Assembly (NCBI RefSeq): GCF_003952225.1
Contig: NZ_CP034437.1
Span: forward strand, 3,470,001 to 3,534,000
Direction of reading: 5' to 3'
Source of the DNA: Paenibacillus albus
GTDB lineage: Bacteria > Bacillota > Bacilli > Paenibacillales > Paenibacillaceae
DNA length: 64,000 bases
Position 1 is the stretch's first letter. Every line of letters begins with the position of its first letter. Shown in pieces: positions 10,745 through 18,726 of the stretch. Both the position numbers and the translations under genes were made by a program. A model generated the notes under the pieces. The model was not told the DNA's origin. It did no database searches and saw only the letters and a program-made list of their open reading frames with translations.

Positions 10745-11554
10745 TTGTACGAAACAACGATTCAGACCGCTAGATTGCTGGCAGAGACTGTGATTCGCGA
10801 GGCCGGTCAAATCTGTAAAGGGAAATTCGATCATTTTGCCGAGCTGAGGACGAAGGATGAGTTTGGCGATGTCGTAACGGAAGTAGATTTGATGGCAGAA
10901 GAAGTCATCATTAAGCGAATTCGGGAAGCCTTCCCCGAGCATCAAATTCATAGCGAAGAAGCGGGTATCATTGGTGTGGAGAATGATTGGCTGTGGATGA
11001 TTGATCCGCTCGATGGAACGAATAATTTTGCGATTGGACTGCCGGTTTTCTCGTCATCGATCACTTTAATACATAAGCGTGAACCAGTACTCGGAATCAT
11101 CTATGAGCCTTTGACCGATCGGTTATTCGTCTCCGTACGAGGAGAAGGCGCCTTCTGCAATGGCGTTCAGATCAAGGTAAAGCCTATCGCTAACTTGTCT
11201 CGTGGAAATATTGGATGGATTCAAGGACATGGCGTTCAGAATGATCTAGCGGCCGTCGCGCTCAGGCAGCACATTGATACTAGCTTTAAGAGAATGCTTC
11301 GTCTCTGGGCGCCGACCCTGCTCTGGTGCATGCTGGCAAAAGGAAACCTGGATGGCATTGTACTCTACAACTCCGAAGGTGACGATCTGTATTCGGGGCT
11401 CCTCATGGTGAAGGAAGCCGGCGGAGTCGTTGTTGATTTTGACGGCAATCCATTTACGGGCATGAAGAATGAACCCTATATCATCGCATGCCATCCTGAT
11501 CACAAAGAGCAGCTGCTTGAGGTTGTTAGAGCGGGGCTTGGGAATCATAGATGA
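10745..11554 (+). CDS. Inositol monophosphatase family protein
   Basis: A 269-residue Mg2+-dependent sugar or inositol phosphatase. TEVDLMAEE, HSEEAG (metal-binding Glu) and IDPLDGTNNF (two metal-binding Asp) give the three N-terminal metal motifs. The C-terminal motif reads GDDLYSGLLMVKEAGG rather than the usual WDxAAGxLLxxEAGG, so specificity may differ. Start is TTG at 10745, with GAGGTG 7 bases upstream. Its stop overlaps the next start (ATGA). Confidence 0.85.
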   Translation: MYETTIQTARLLAETVIREAGQICKGKFDHFAELRTKDEFGDVVTEVDLMAEEVIIKRIREAFPEHQIHSEEAGIIGVENDWLWMIDPLDGTNNFAIGLPVFSSSITLIHKREPVLGIIYEPLTDRLFVSVRGEGAFCNGVQIKVKPIANLSRGNIGWIQGHGVQNDLAAVALRQHIDTSFKRMLRLWAPTLLWCMLAKGNLDGIVLYNSEGDDLYSGLLMVKEAGGVVVDFDGNPFTGMKNEPYIIACHPDHKEQLLEVVRAGLGNHR

Positions 11555-12015
11555 ATGATGCGCTCGTTGTTAATTTGTGTACAATTGAAGATATCGGTAT
11601 TCTTGCTTCATTAAATAAACAGCTCATCGAGGATGAGCAGCATGACAATCCGATGAATGCAGAGCAGCTGAAAGCGAGAATGGGCGTCTTCATTAGCTCG
11701 GAATATAACGCATATTTATTCAACGAACAGGGAGTGGTAAAGGGCTATGCCCTTGTCAAACACGCAAGGCAGCCTCTCTATCTCAGGCAGTTCTTTATAT
11801 GTAGAGAGAGCCGGAGGCAGGGGCTTGGGAAGGTCGCCTTTGCTAAGCTCCTCGATTATCTGGGCACGGATACGATTGATCTGGAAGTCATGTTCTGGAA
11901 TGAACGAGGCAAGCAGTTCTGGAGATCGCTGGGATTTCAGGAACGAAGCCTATATCTGAGACGGGAACAAGGCGTAATAGAGCCGGAGAGGAAGGGATTG
12001 CATGAAGACAGTTAG
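11551..12015 (+). CDS. GNAT family N-acetyltransferase
   Basis: A 154-residue GNAT. The acetyl-CoA loop is RESRRQGLGKVAF and the C-terminal part has FWNERGKQFWRSLGFQ. It overlaps the phosphatase stop by four bases, and its own end overlaps the next gene by 14 bases, so these three are one translational unit. The acceptor is unknown. Confidence 0.85.
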   Translation: MNDALVVNLCTIEDIGILASLNKQLIEDEQHDNPMNAEQLKARMGVFISSEYNAYLFNEQGVVKGYALVKHARQPLYLRQFFICRESRRQGLGKVAFAKLLDYLGTDTIDLEVMFWNERGKQFWRSLGFQERSLYLRREQGVIEPERKGLHEDS

Positions 12016-12301
12016 AATGATTCTGTCTGTTGTCTCGATTCTGGTCGGAGTCATTATTATTGCTGTTTCCAAGGTAGTTGAAGCATTTACGGTGAAGCTG
12101 GGCTTTGCTGCTTTTCAAGCGGCGGCTGCAGGATCGTATACCCCTGATAACTATAGGCTTGATTTATCGCTAAATTATTGGCTCGGAGCGCTGTGCATCA
12201 TCGCCGGGGCTATCTTTGCACTGCTTGACCCGATAAAATCAATCTTGAATAAAGTTAAAGAGATGAATAAAGAGTACGATCAACAGAACAAGGACGTGTA
12301 A
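12002..12301 (+). CDS. Two-helix membrane protein of unknown function
   Basis: A 99-residue protein with helices at about residues 7-25 and 60-76, separated by an extracytoplasmic loop containing GSYTPDNYRLDLS, and ending in a charged tail rich in Lys, Glu and Gln. No family recognised. It is coupled to the GNAT before it and lies 4 bases from the GNAT after it. Confidence 0.7.
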   Translation: MKTVRMILSVVSILVGVIIIAVSKVVEAFTVKLGFAAFQAAAAGSYTPDNYRLDLSLNYWLGALCIIAGAIFALLDPIKSILNKVKEMNKEYDQQNKDV

Positions 12302-12305
12302 ACGA

Positions 12306-12761
12306 ATGGATGTTCAACTGGAGAAAGTAACGACAGATCATGCGGATTTTGTTTATTTGATCGAGCTGCTCGATCGGGATTTGTGGGCTAGATACCCGGA
12401 TACGCAGCAATTCTTCCACGGCTTCAATCAAGTGAAATTGGGTGCCAAAGCGATCGTAGCTTATGTGGACAATAAGCCTGCAGGCTGCGGCTGTTATCGG
12501 GAAGCTGAAGAAGCAGGCGTCGTCGAGATGAAGCGAATGTTTGTATTGGAAGAGGTACGAGGCAGAGGCGTTGCCCGAACGATTATGAATGAGCTCGAGC
12601 AATGGGCAAAGCGCGAAGGCAATCGAAGAGCGATTCTGGAGACTGGCACAGGACAGCCGGAAGCAATTGCGCTCTATACGAAGCTCGGCTATGAACAAAT
12701 CGAGAACTATGAGCCGTATATCGGCAGCGAAGATAGTGTTTGCATGGGGAAGGATTTGTAG
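12306..12761 (+). CDS. GNAT family N-acetyltransferase
   Basis: A 151-residue GNAT. The acetyl-CoA loop is EEVRGRGVARTIM, followed by ILETGTGQPEAIALYTKLGY, a very regular GNAT C-terminal half. GCGCYREAEEAGVVEMKRMFV is the strand before the loop. It sits tightly between small genes of the same strand. Confidence 0.88.
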   Translation: MDVQLEKVTTDHADFVYLIELLDRDLWARYPDTQQFFHGFNQVKLGAKAIVAYVDNKPAGCGCYREAEEAGVVEMKRMFVLEEVRGRGVARTIMNELEQWAKREGNRRAILETGTGQPEAIALYTKLGYEQIENYEPYIGSEDSVCMGKDL

Positions 12762-12765
12762 GGAG

Positions 12766-13302
12766 ATGTCTTATAAGCTGTTCCATTATTACGAAGAGGC
12801 CATCGGTCCTTTTCGTAATTTATCAAGCTTGCCAAGTGAAGAAGCGGATCGGATCATGAGCCGCATTCGGATGGACGGCAATCAATTTGCAAGTCGGCGC
12901 TCACCGGATTATATGTCCATTCGGCGTGAAGTGGAGAGCTTGGCGAGGAAGCGGTTCATCGTTAAAGGCGGACAACCAAGAAGCTTATTCCCGCATTACT
13001 TTACTTTGGATGCTTGTGAATGGCTTGAATCTTGGTACTCGAAGCCACGTAAGCTTAGGATCGGTTTGGATGAGCTGCCTGATGATTGTGTCAGCTTTAC
13101 TTACGGAGATTTGTTTCCGACTATGCGCTATGATGATGGCAAGCCCTATCGTAAACAAGTCTATTTGAAATCAGAGATAGCTGAAGTCATCCGTCAATAT
13201 GGTTGGCCGCAAATATGGAACAGTGACGGAAGCAATGGACCTGAGCGATACATTGAAGTCCAAGTATGGGATGATAACATCATTGATCGGTTCGTTAGAT
13301 GA
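12766..13302 (+). CDS. Conserved-looking protein of unknown function
   Basis: A 178-residue soluble protein rich in aromatic residues (Tyr, Phe, Trp). I recognise no family. SFTYGDLFPTMRYDDGKPY and a C-terminal ERYIEVQVWDDNIIDRF are the most distinctive parts. ATG at 12766 follows AAGGA by 11 bases; upstream in-frame codons overlap the previous GNAT and are not credible. Its last codons overlap the next gene by four bases. Confidence 0.65.
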   Translation: MSYKLFHYYEEAIGPFRNLSSLPSEEADRIMSRIRMDGNQFASRRSPDYMSIRREVESLARKRFIVKGGQPRSLFPHYFTLDACEWLESWYSKPRKLRIGLDELPDDCVSFTYGDLFPTMRYDDGKPYRKQVYLKSEIAEVIRQYGWPQIWNSDGSNGPERYIEVQVWDDNIIDRFVR

Positions 13303-13715
13303 TCAAATATAGGACGAAGGAGCGACACTTGAAAAGAGCGATATTGTTTATATGCGTAGCGATAGTCGCATTCTTCGCCGTCATGATCGTCGTTGATTAT
13401 GATCATGGCGGTTTCCAAATTACGATAAAGAATAATTTGGACAAGGATGTGCGTCACTTATCCATCAATTATCCTGGAGGGCCTAAGGTTATCACAGTGA
13501 GTGCCCATTCTACCAAGCGAGTCCATATTGTCCCTGACACGCGTGGAGAAGCAAGTATTGTGCTTGTTTATGAGACGGGAAACGGTAAGCAGCAAGCTGA
13601 TATTTTCGGATATATCGAGCCCGGCTATAAAGGTGAGGCCATCATTTACATTGATTCTTTAAAAGATAATGGTGAACTTGGCTTAACGGTAGATGAGAAA
13701 TTGAACGTTTATTAG
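13299..13715 (+). CDS. Membrane-anchored extracytoplasmic protein of unknown function
   Basis: A 138-residue protein. A basic N-terminus (KYRTKERHLKR) leads into one helix at about residues 13-31, so the rest should lie outside the cytoplasm. The exported part looks all-beta, with FQITIKNNLDKDVRHLSINY and repeated short strands. No lipobox was seen. It overlaps the previous gene (ATGA). Function unknown. Confidence 0.65.
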   Translation: MIKYRTKERHLKRAILFICVAIVAFFAVMIVVDYDHGGFQITIKNNLDKDVRHLSINYPGGPKVITVSAHSTKRVHIVPDTRGEASIVLVYETGNGKQQADIFGYIEPGYKGEAIIYIDSLKDNGELGLTVDEKLNVY

Positions 13716-13792
13716 TTGTAATATCGGAAGTTAGCGCTTAACGATTGGTCATTGCTAGATAATAGAAGGTTAACCTAGAAGGGAGAGTCAGC

Positions 13793-14401
13793 ATGTATAT
13801 TCCAAAACATACGCTTATGGACGACGAAGAGACACTGTTCGCTCATATGGAGCGATACAGCTTTGCGACTCTGTTCTCGACAAGCGGTGGTCATCCGACG
13901 GTGACACATTTGCCACTCATATTGGACCGGGAGAACAAGTGCCTGATCGGACACTTTGCGAGAGCGAACCGGCAGTGGGCGGATATTAGCGGGCAAGAGG
14001 TGCTGGGTGTCTTTCAAGGGCCGCACAGCTATATTTCCTCCTCATGGTATGAAACGAACCAGTCTGTACCGACTTGGAATTATACAGCTGTTCATGCATA
14101 TGGTCAGGTCCAGCTGATCGAAGACGAAGAAGAGCTGCTGCGATGCTTGAACCAAATGATCGTAATCTACGAGGAGCCGGGAAGCGGTTATCATATTGAC
14201 GGCTCGAACAGAGAAGTTATAGACGGACTGATGAAGGGGATCGTTGGGTTCCGGCTGCCTATAGATCGTTTGGAAGGCAAATGGAAGCTTAGCCAAAATC
14301 ATTCCAAGGAACGTCAAGCGCTCGTCATCAATAAGCTGGAGCAGTCTTCGAGCTCGAACGCGAAGGAGATCGCACGGCTGATGCGAGGTAATAAAGAATG
14401 A
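13793..14401 (+). CDS. paiB: PaiB-type FMN-binding negative transcriptional regulator
   Basis: A 202-residue member of the FMN_bind_2/PaiB family. The start MYIPKHTLMDDEE, the block THLPLIL, then WADISGQEVLGVFQGPHSYIS and WYETNQSVPTWNYTAVHAYG are all characteristic. In B. subtilis, PaiB works with PaiA, an N-acetyltransferase of polyamines, to reduce sporulation and protease genes. No neighbouring GNAT can be singled out as PaiA from sequence. The ATG at 13793 has AAGGGAGAG upstream. Overlaps the next gene (ATGA). Confidence 0.88.
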   Translation: MYIPKHTLMDDEETLFAHMERYSFATLFSTSGGHPTVTHLPLILDRENKCLIGHFARANRQWADISGQEVLGVFQGPHSYISSSWYETNQSVPTWNYTAVHAYGQVQLIEDEEELLRCLNQMIVIYEEPGSGYHIDGSNREVIDGLMKGIVGFRLPIDRLEGKWKLSQNHSKERQALVINKLEQSSSSNAKEIARLMRGNKE

Positions 14402-14823
14402 GCGCGGCTTGTCTAGGTTGCAGCATTGCGAATAGTTGGCAGGAATGCCAGGTGGTTTACGAAGATGATTACGTCACATGCGTACTCGACATTGCGCCTC
14501 TTAATGAGGGGCACACGCTCATTCTCCCTAAGCGGCATTACGCAGAGCTCGTGGAGATGGACCCGGCTGTGCTTGAGGCCGTCATGGAGGCATCCGTTCA
14601 TGTAAGTAAAGCTCTATCGGCTGTTTATAAACCCGATGGCATCAGTGTCATTCAGAATGGCGGGCAATTCAATGACCTCGGGCATTATCATATGCATGTG
14701 TTCCCGAGATATCAAGGGGATGGGTTCGGCTGGAAGGAACCAGAGCAAGCTGCGAATCCAGAACAACCCGGGCTAGTAAAAGACAAGCTACAGCAAGTCA
14801 TCCAGGCCCTATTGAATCCGTAG
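14398..14823 (+). CDS. HIT family nucleotide-binding hydrolase
   Basis: A 141-residue histidine-triad protein. The active-site motif HYHMHVF is near residue 98, and GHTLILPKRHYAEL is the family's N-terminal half. HIT proteins cleave AMP-lysine, AMP-alkoxide or dinucleoside polyphosphates. An N-terminal CLGCSIAN pair of cysteines could hold zinc, as in Hint-like proteins, although no matching second pair is obvious. Confidence 0.9.
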   Translation: MSAACLGCSIANSWQECQVVYEDDYVTCVLDIAPLNEGHTLILPKRHYAELVEMDPAVLEAVMEASVHVSKALSAVYKPDGISVIQNGGQFNDLGHYHMHVFPRYQGDGFGWKEPEQAANPEQPGLVKDKLQQVIQALLNP

Positions 14824-14836
14824 GAGGTATCCTGAA

Positions 14837-15364
14837 GTGAATCGCATTCTCATCATAGGCTCTCCGGGGTCTGGCAAATCGACGCTCGCGCAGCAGCTTG
14901 GCCGTACTTGGTTACTTCCGGTGATCCATCTTGATACCTATTTCTGGAAACCGAACTGGGTGATGACAGAGGATGAGGAATGGGACCGAATCATAGCGCA
15001 ATTAACGATGCAAGAGCAATGGATCATTGATGGGAACTATTCACGCACGATGGATAAGCGAATTGAACGCGCTGATTTGGTTATTTTGCTGGATTTGCCT
15101 AGGTGGCTGTGCATGTATCGCATCTTCAAACGCAGAGTGATGTTCCACAAGAAGACGCGGCCGGATATGAATGAAGGCTGCCAAGAGAAGATCGACTGGG
15201 CATTCGTCAAATTCGTGTGGAGCTATCCGCGGCGGAGCCGGATGAAAACGCTGAGCAGGATGGAGTATGCTGCTGCGCAAGGAAAGCAAGTGATGATCCT
15301 ACAAACGAGAAAACAAGTAAAGGAACTGCTGCATGATCAAATACAATATCGGCTTCATACATAG
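14837..15364 (+). CDS. P-loop kinase-like protein (DNA topology modulation/FlaR-like)
   Basis: A 175-residue adenylate-kinase-like P-loop protein. Walker A is GSPGSGKST at residues 8-16. HLDTYFWKPNW follows, then WIIDGNYSRTMDKRIERADLVILLDLP, the usual signature of the group named after FlaR. The start is GTG at 14837 with TAGGAGGT upstream. The real substrate is unknown, and a role in DNA topology rests only on the family name. Its 3' end overlaps the NUDIX gene by 32 bases in another frame. Confidence 0.8.
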   Translation: MNRILIIGSPGSGKSTLAQQLGRTWLLPVIHLDTYFWKPNWVMTEDEEWDRIIAQLTMQEQWIIDGNYSRTMDKRIERADLVILLDLPRWLCMYRIFKRRVMFHKKTRPDMNEGCQEKIDWAFVKFVWSYPRRSRMKTLSRMEYAAAQGKQVMILQTRKQVKELLHDQIQYRLHT

Positions 15365-15887
15365 AAATGATCAAATTCTGTTGCTAAATCGAGAGAAGTC
15401 GTCTTGGATGGGCGCTTGGAACGGGGTTGGCGGCAAGCTGGAAGAAGGGGAATCGACGCGGGACTCGATTGAACGCGAGATCTACGAGGAAACTGGCATT
15501 AAATCTGGTGATCTGCGGATAACCTTCAAGGGGCTTGTGACGTGGCAGGTGGACGCGGATTATTTTGGCGGCATGTATTTGTATACAGCTGAGCTCGCTG
15601 CCGATTATCCATACTCGACACCAGTGAAGACGGACGAAGGTATTCTTGATTGGAAAGATATTGCATGGATTATGCATCCTGACAATGTTGGGGTCGCGAC
15701 ACATTTGCCCAAATATTTGCCTTATATGCTTGAGCGGCAAACCTGCTACAACCATTATTCAGTATTTAAGAACGGCGTTCTCGTTAGCGTCACTTCTTAC
15801 CCCGTGAGCGAAGAGATCGAATGGGATCGAGAGCTGCTGCTGGCGGAGCTTGATCAATTGAGAATAGGCGGGACGATGAAGCGATGA
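15333..15887 (+). CDS. NUDIX hydrolase (MutT/8-oxo-dGTPase-like)
   Basis: A 184-residue NUDIX enzyme that cleaves nucleoside diphosphate derivatives. The NUDIX box runs from GGKLEEGE to REIYEETGI, with the spacing GX5EX7REUXEEXGU met in full at about residues 31-53. The first residues MIKYNIGFIHRNDQILLLNRE are typical of the 8-oxo-dGTP diphosphatase branch. It has an extended C-terminal part (ERQTCYNHYSVFKNG). Overlaps the next gene (ATGA). Confidence 0.88.
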   Translation: MIKYNIGFIHRNDQILLLNREKSSWMGAWNGVGGKLEEGESTRDSIEREIYEETGIKSGDLRITFKGLVTWQVDADYFGGMYLYTAELAADYPYSTPVKTDEGILDWKDIAWIMHPDNVGVATHLPKYLPYMLERQTCYNHYSVFKNGVLVSVTSYPVSEEIEWDRELLLAELDQLRIGGTMKR

Positions 15888-16219
15888 AATCTTTTTCACT
15901 GAGCAATCTATTAAGTGCCATCATTATTGCAGCATCGATACTTGGAGGCTGTTATCTGTTGCAAGACAAGCATCATACTGATGACGCGATTCAGTACGGC
16001 CCAGTTATGAACCTTGCTGAGACGGCGGCATATCTGCATCTTACTGTGGATGAGATTAACACCATTATTACGCTCGAAGAGACGGTGCTAGAGTCGACAG
16101 GCAGCTATACGGGCAAAATGTTCCCCTACTTCAAGATTGACAAGGAAATCTATGTGAGCCGGGACGAGCTTGCTGCTTGGATTAAAGAGGCGGCAACGAA
16201 TCGCATGCAATATCAATAA
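15884..16219 (+). CDS. Membrane- or lipid-anchored protein with excisionase-like helix-turn-helix domain
   Basis: A 111-residue protein. Residues 7-27 are a hydrophobic segment that ends in SILGGC, which fits a lipobox with Cys23 but could also be an uncleaved helix. Residues 40-105 look like an excisionase/HTH_17 fold: [17 protein letters not shown], then [24 protein letters not shown]. This domain normally binds DNA in the cytoplasm, so the anchor is odd. It overlaps the NUDIX stop by four bases. It could be a membrane-bound regulator or a domain put to other use outside the cell. Confidence 0.65.
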   Translation: MKSFSLSNLLSAIIIAASILGGCYLLQDKHHTDDAIQYGPVMNLAETAAYLHLTVDEINTIITLEETVLESTGSYTGKMFPYFKIDKEIYVSRDELAAWIKEAATNRMQYQ

Positions 16220-16245
16220 CAAACTCGGGGAGGAGTGACAGCTCC

Positions 16246-16671
16246 ATGAAGCTTTCTAGTTTAAATCATCTCTGCTTCTCCGTGTCTGATCTACAGAAAT
16301 CAATCACCTTCTACGAGCAAGTATTAGGCGCGAAGCTGCTTGTTGTCGGCAGATCGCTGGCATATTTTGACCTGGACGGGCTGTGGATTGCATTGAACGA
16401 AGAGAAGGATATACCGCGAGACGAGATTCATAAATCGTATACCCATATGGCGTTTACAATTGCGGAGTCGGAGTTTGCTGCTTGGCTGAGTAAGCTGGAT
16501 GACCTCGGTGTGAATATTCTGTCCGGGCGTGAGCGGGCGGAGGCGGACCGGAAATCGATTTATTTTGCAGATCCAGATGGACATAAGTTTGAGCTGCATA
16601 CAGGCAGCCTGCAGGATAGGCTTGCTTACTACCGGGAGACAAAACCGCATATGACATTCTATGAAGAGTAA
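16246..16671 (+). CDS. fosB: FosB metallothiol transferase (fosfomycin resistance)
   Basis: A 141-residue enzyme that opens the fosfomycin epoxide with bacillithiol. The sequence follows FosB along its whole length. Metal ligands are His8 (LNHLCF), His67 (SYTHMAF) and Glu116 (HKFELHTG), and Cys10 matches the conserved Cys of Fos[18 protein letters not shown] and the end [20 protein letters not shown] are also FosB-specific. GGGGAGGAG lies before ATG 16246. It looks intact and functional. Confidence 0.95.
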   Translation: MKLSSLNHLCFSVSDLQKSITFYEQVLGAKLLVVGRSLAYFDLDGLWIALNEEKDIPRDEIHKSYTHMAFTIAESEFAAWLSKLDDLGVNILSGRERAEADRKSIYFADPDGHKFELHTGSLQDRLAYYRETKPHMTFYEE

Positions 16672-16696
16672 GATAGCAGAGGAGACCTGAGCGACC

Positions 16697-17242
16697 TTGA
16701 CGGATCCGATCATCGTAGTACCGTACGACCCGAACTGGGCACGTGAATTCGAAGAGATCGGCGCGCGGATGCGTCAGTCGCTTGGCAATCTAGCAACGCG
16801 AATCGATCATATCGGCTCGACTGCCATAGCAGGGCTCGCAGCCAAGCCTGTCATCGATATTCAGATATCTGTTCGCGAATTAGAGCCTGTAATCATCTAT
16901 CAGCAGCCATTGGAATCACTCGGCTATGTGTATAGAGCGGGCAATGGTGAACGGACGAAGAGGTATTTTCGAGAAGGTGAGGGCATGCGAAGAATTCATG
17001 TTCACGTAAGGGAAGAAGGGAGCTTCGGCCAGCAGTTTGCGTTGTTATTTCGCGATTATGTGCGAGCGATGCCGGATGAAGCGAAATATTACGAAGAGGT
17101 CAAAATCCGTCTTATGGCGCAGTATCGGGACGACCGAGAGCGCTATGTGGACGAGAAAGAGCCTTATATCTGGGACATTATGCGAAGAGCAAGCAGCTGG
17201 AGTCAAGTAAATGGATGGCGACCTGGAAAGTCAGATATGTAG
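16697..17242 (+). CDS. GrpB/UPF0157 family nucleotidyltransferase-fold protein
   Basis: A 181-residue GrpB-type protein. The block RIDHIGSTAIAGLAAKPVIDIQISV is the family signature: GSTAIxGLxAKPxxDI with a nucleotidyltransferase-type Asp. HVHV follows. Members occur alone or fused to CoaE; no activity is proven to my knowledge. TTG at 16697 is the best start (MTDPIIVVPYDPNW), with GGAG 12 bases upstream, a little far. Confidence 0.85.
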   Translation: MTDPIIVVPYDPNWAREFEEIGARMRQSLGNLATRIDHIGSTAIAGLAAKPVIDIQISVRELEPVIIYQQPLESLGYVYRAGNGERTKRYFREGEGMRRIHVHVREEGSFGQQFALLFRDYVRAMPDEAKYYEEVKIRLMAQYRDDRERYVDEKEPYIWDIMRRASSWSQVNGWRPGKSDM

Positions 17243-17259
17243 CTGCAAGGGGGAGAGCG

Positions 17260-17717
17260 ATGATTACAATTGAGGCCTTACAAGAGCAGCCCCGCGCGTT
17301 TATCGAGCGGGCTATTCACTATATATGGACCCAGTGGGGAACAGAGCATAATCTGGATTTCTACCGAGATTGTATCGAACATTCGCTTACAGGAGAGGCG
17401 GATTTGCCAAAATTTCATGTCGCGATAGAAGCTGACCGTTTCGTCGGTATGTGTGCGCTGCTGCGAAATGATCTCATTAGCCGGCAGGACTTATGTCCGT
17501 GGCTAGCTTGCCTATTCGTTGATCCTGATTATCGGGGAAGCAGCTCGGAAGCCGGCTGATGGAGCATGTCCAGAACGAAGCCGCGGCGAGAGGGTATGGC
17601 GCGGTCTATCTGAGCACGATGCTTGACGGTTACTATGAGCGATATGACTGGGTTTACGAGGGAAATGGCTATTATATGGATGGCAGTGAGACGAAAATCT
17701 ACAAGAAGTGCTTGTGA
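17260..17717 (+). pseudogene. GNAT family N-acetyltransferase, split by one missing base
   Basis: The frame from ATG 17260 runs through CLFVDPDYRG and then meets a stop. Adding one G to the run of four G at 17534-17537 restores a normal acetyl-CoA loop (YRGKQLGSRLMEHV) and a normal C-terminus (YYERYDWVYEGNGYYM) that ends at TGA 17715-17717. The joined protein would be about 152 residues. AAGGGGGA gives a good ribosome site. Confidence 0.85.
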
Positions 17718-17738
17718 GGCTAGGGGGAGGGATATGCC

Positions 17739-18257
17739 ATGAATATTGAGATTAAGCTCATTACTCCAGATGAGGTGGAAGCCTACTGGCAGCTGCGGCT
17801 GCAAGCGCTGCAAGACAGTCCGGAAGCATTCGGCGCAACCTACGAGGATTCGGTCGGGACGCCGCTCGAAGCGGTACGGGATCGCATCCAGACTGCGGCG
17901 GATAATTTCATTCTTGGCGCCTATACGGAGGAGGGCGAGTTGGTCGGCTTGGTCGGTTTTCGGAGGTATGACGGGACGAAGGTGCAGCACAAGGGCTTCG
18001 TCTGGGGCATGTATGTAAGTCCGAAGGCAAGGAAGCAAAGTGTTGGAAGAAGACTGTTAGAGCAAGTCTTGGAGCGAGTCGAAGGTGTAGAGGGGCTGGA
18101 CCAAGTTACGCTTATGGTCGTTACCAGCAATGAGCAAGCGCGGCAGCTGTACTTGTCGCTTGGTTTTGAAGTGTACGGCTTGGAGCGTCGCGCTCTGAAA
18201 TATAAAGGCGTCTATTATGATGAAGAGCTTATGGTGTATGAGCTGAATCGGAGCTAA
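17739..18257 (+). CDS. GNAT family N-acetyltransferase
   Basis: A 172-residue GNAT. It begins with LITPDEVEAYWQLRLQALQDSP, followed by an FGATYED block often seen in this subgroup. The acetyl-CoA loop is VSPKARKQSVGRRLL and the C-terminal part is TSNEQARQLYLSLGFEVYG. AGGGGGAGGG precedes ATG 17739. Acceptor unknown. Confidence 0.9.
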   Translation: MNIEIKLITPDEVEAYWQLRLQALQDSPEAFGATYEDSVGTPLEAVRDRIQTAADNFILGAYTEEGELVGLVGFRRYDGTKVQHKGFVWGMYVSPKARKQSVGRRLLEQVLERVEGVEGLDQVTLMVVTSNEQARQLYLSLGFEVYGLERRALKYKGVYYDEELMVYELNRS

Positions 18258-18276
18258 AAGACAGGGGGCAAGCAGG

Positions 18277-18714
18277 ATGGTGGAGGTACGAGCTTATCGG
18301 GAGACGGATTTGGAAGGGCTGGCGGCATTAATGGTCGAGCTTGGCTCGCCAACCTCGGTGTTGGATATGCAGCTGCGAATGGAACGGATATCGGCAACTC
18401 CGAATTATTACACCTTCGTTGCCGTACTTGAAGAAACAATTGTGGGCATGATCGGCTTACGGATGCAGCACAGTTATGTGAGCAATGATCTGAAGACGCA
18501 GGTTTCCTCGCTTGCCGTAAAGTCGGGGATGCAAGGGAAGGGTATCGGCAAAGCGCTTCTAGCACATGCAGAGGAGTGGGCGAAGCAGCAAGGCTCTTAT
18601 TTCGTCTATATCAACAGCGGCATTAAAGAAGAACGTACGGATGCACATGCTTTCTATAAGAAGCGCGGCTATGCGGTGACAGGCTACCGGTTTGCGAAGA
18701 AGCTGAATAACTAA
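18277..18714 (+). CDS. GNAT family N-acetyltransferase
   Basis: A 145-residue GNAT of the aminoglycoside/phosphinothricin-like superfamily. The acetyl-CoA loop is KSGMQGKGIGKALLAHAEEWA, and the end is HAFYKKRGYAVTGYRFAKKL. YVSNDLKTQVSSLAV is the central strand. Real substrate unknown. The gene lies 19 bases after the previous stop. Confidence 0.9.
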   Translation: MVEVRAYRETDLEGLAALMVELGSPTSVLDMQLRMERISATPNYYTFVAVLEETIVGMIGLRMQHSYVSNDLKTQVSSLAVKSGMQGKGIGKALLAHAEEWAKQQGSYFVYINSGIKEERTDAHAFYKKRGYAVTGYRFAKKLNN

Positions 18715-18726
18715 GGGGGGCTTAGG

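Noticed and set aside
12589-12765. Upstream extension of the gene that starts at 12766
   Set aside because: The extension overlaps the GNAT gene out of frame and has a composition unlike the rest of the protein.
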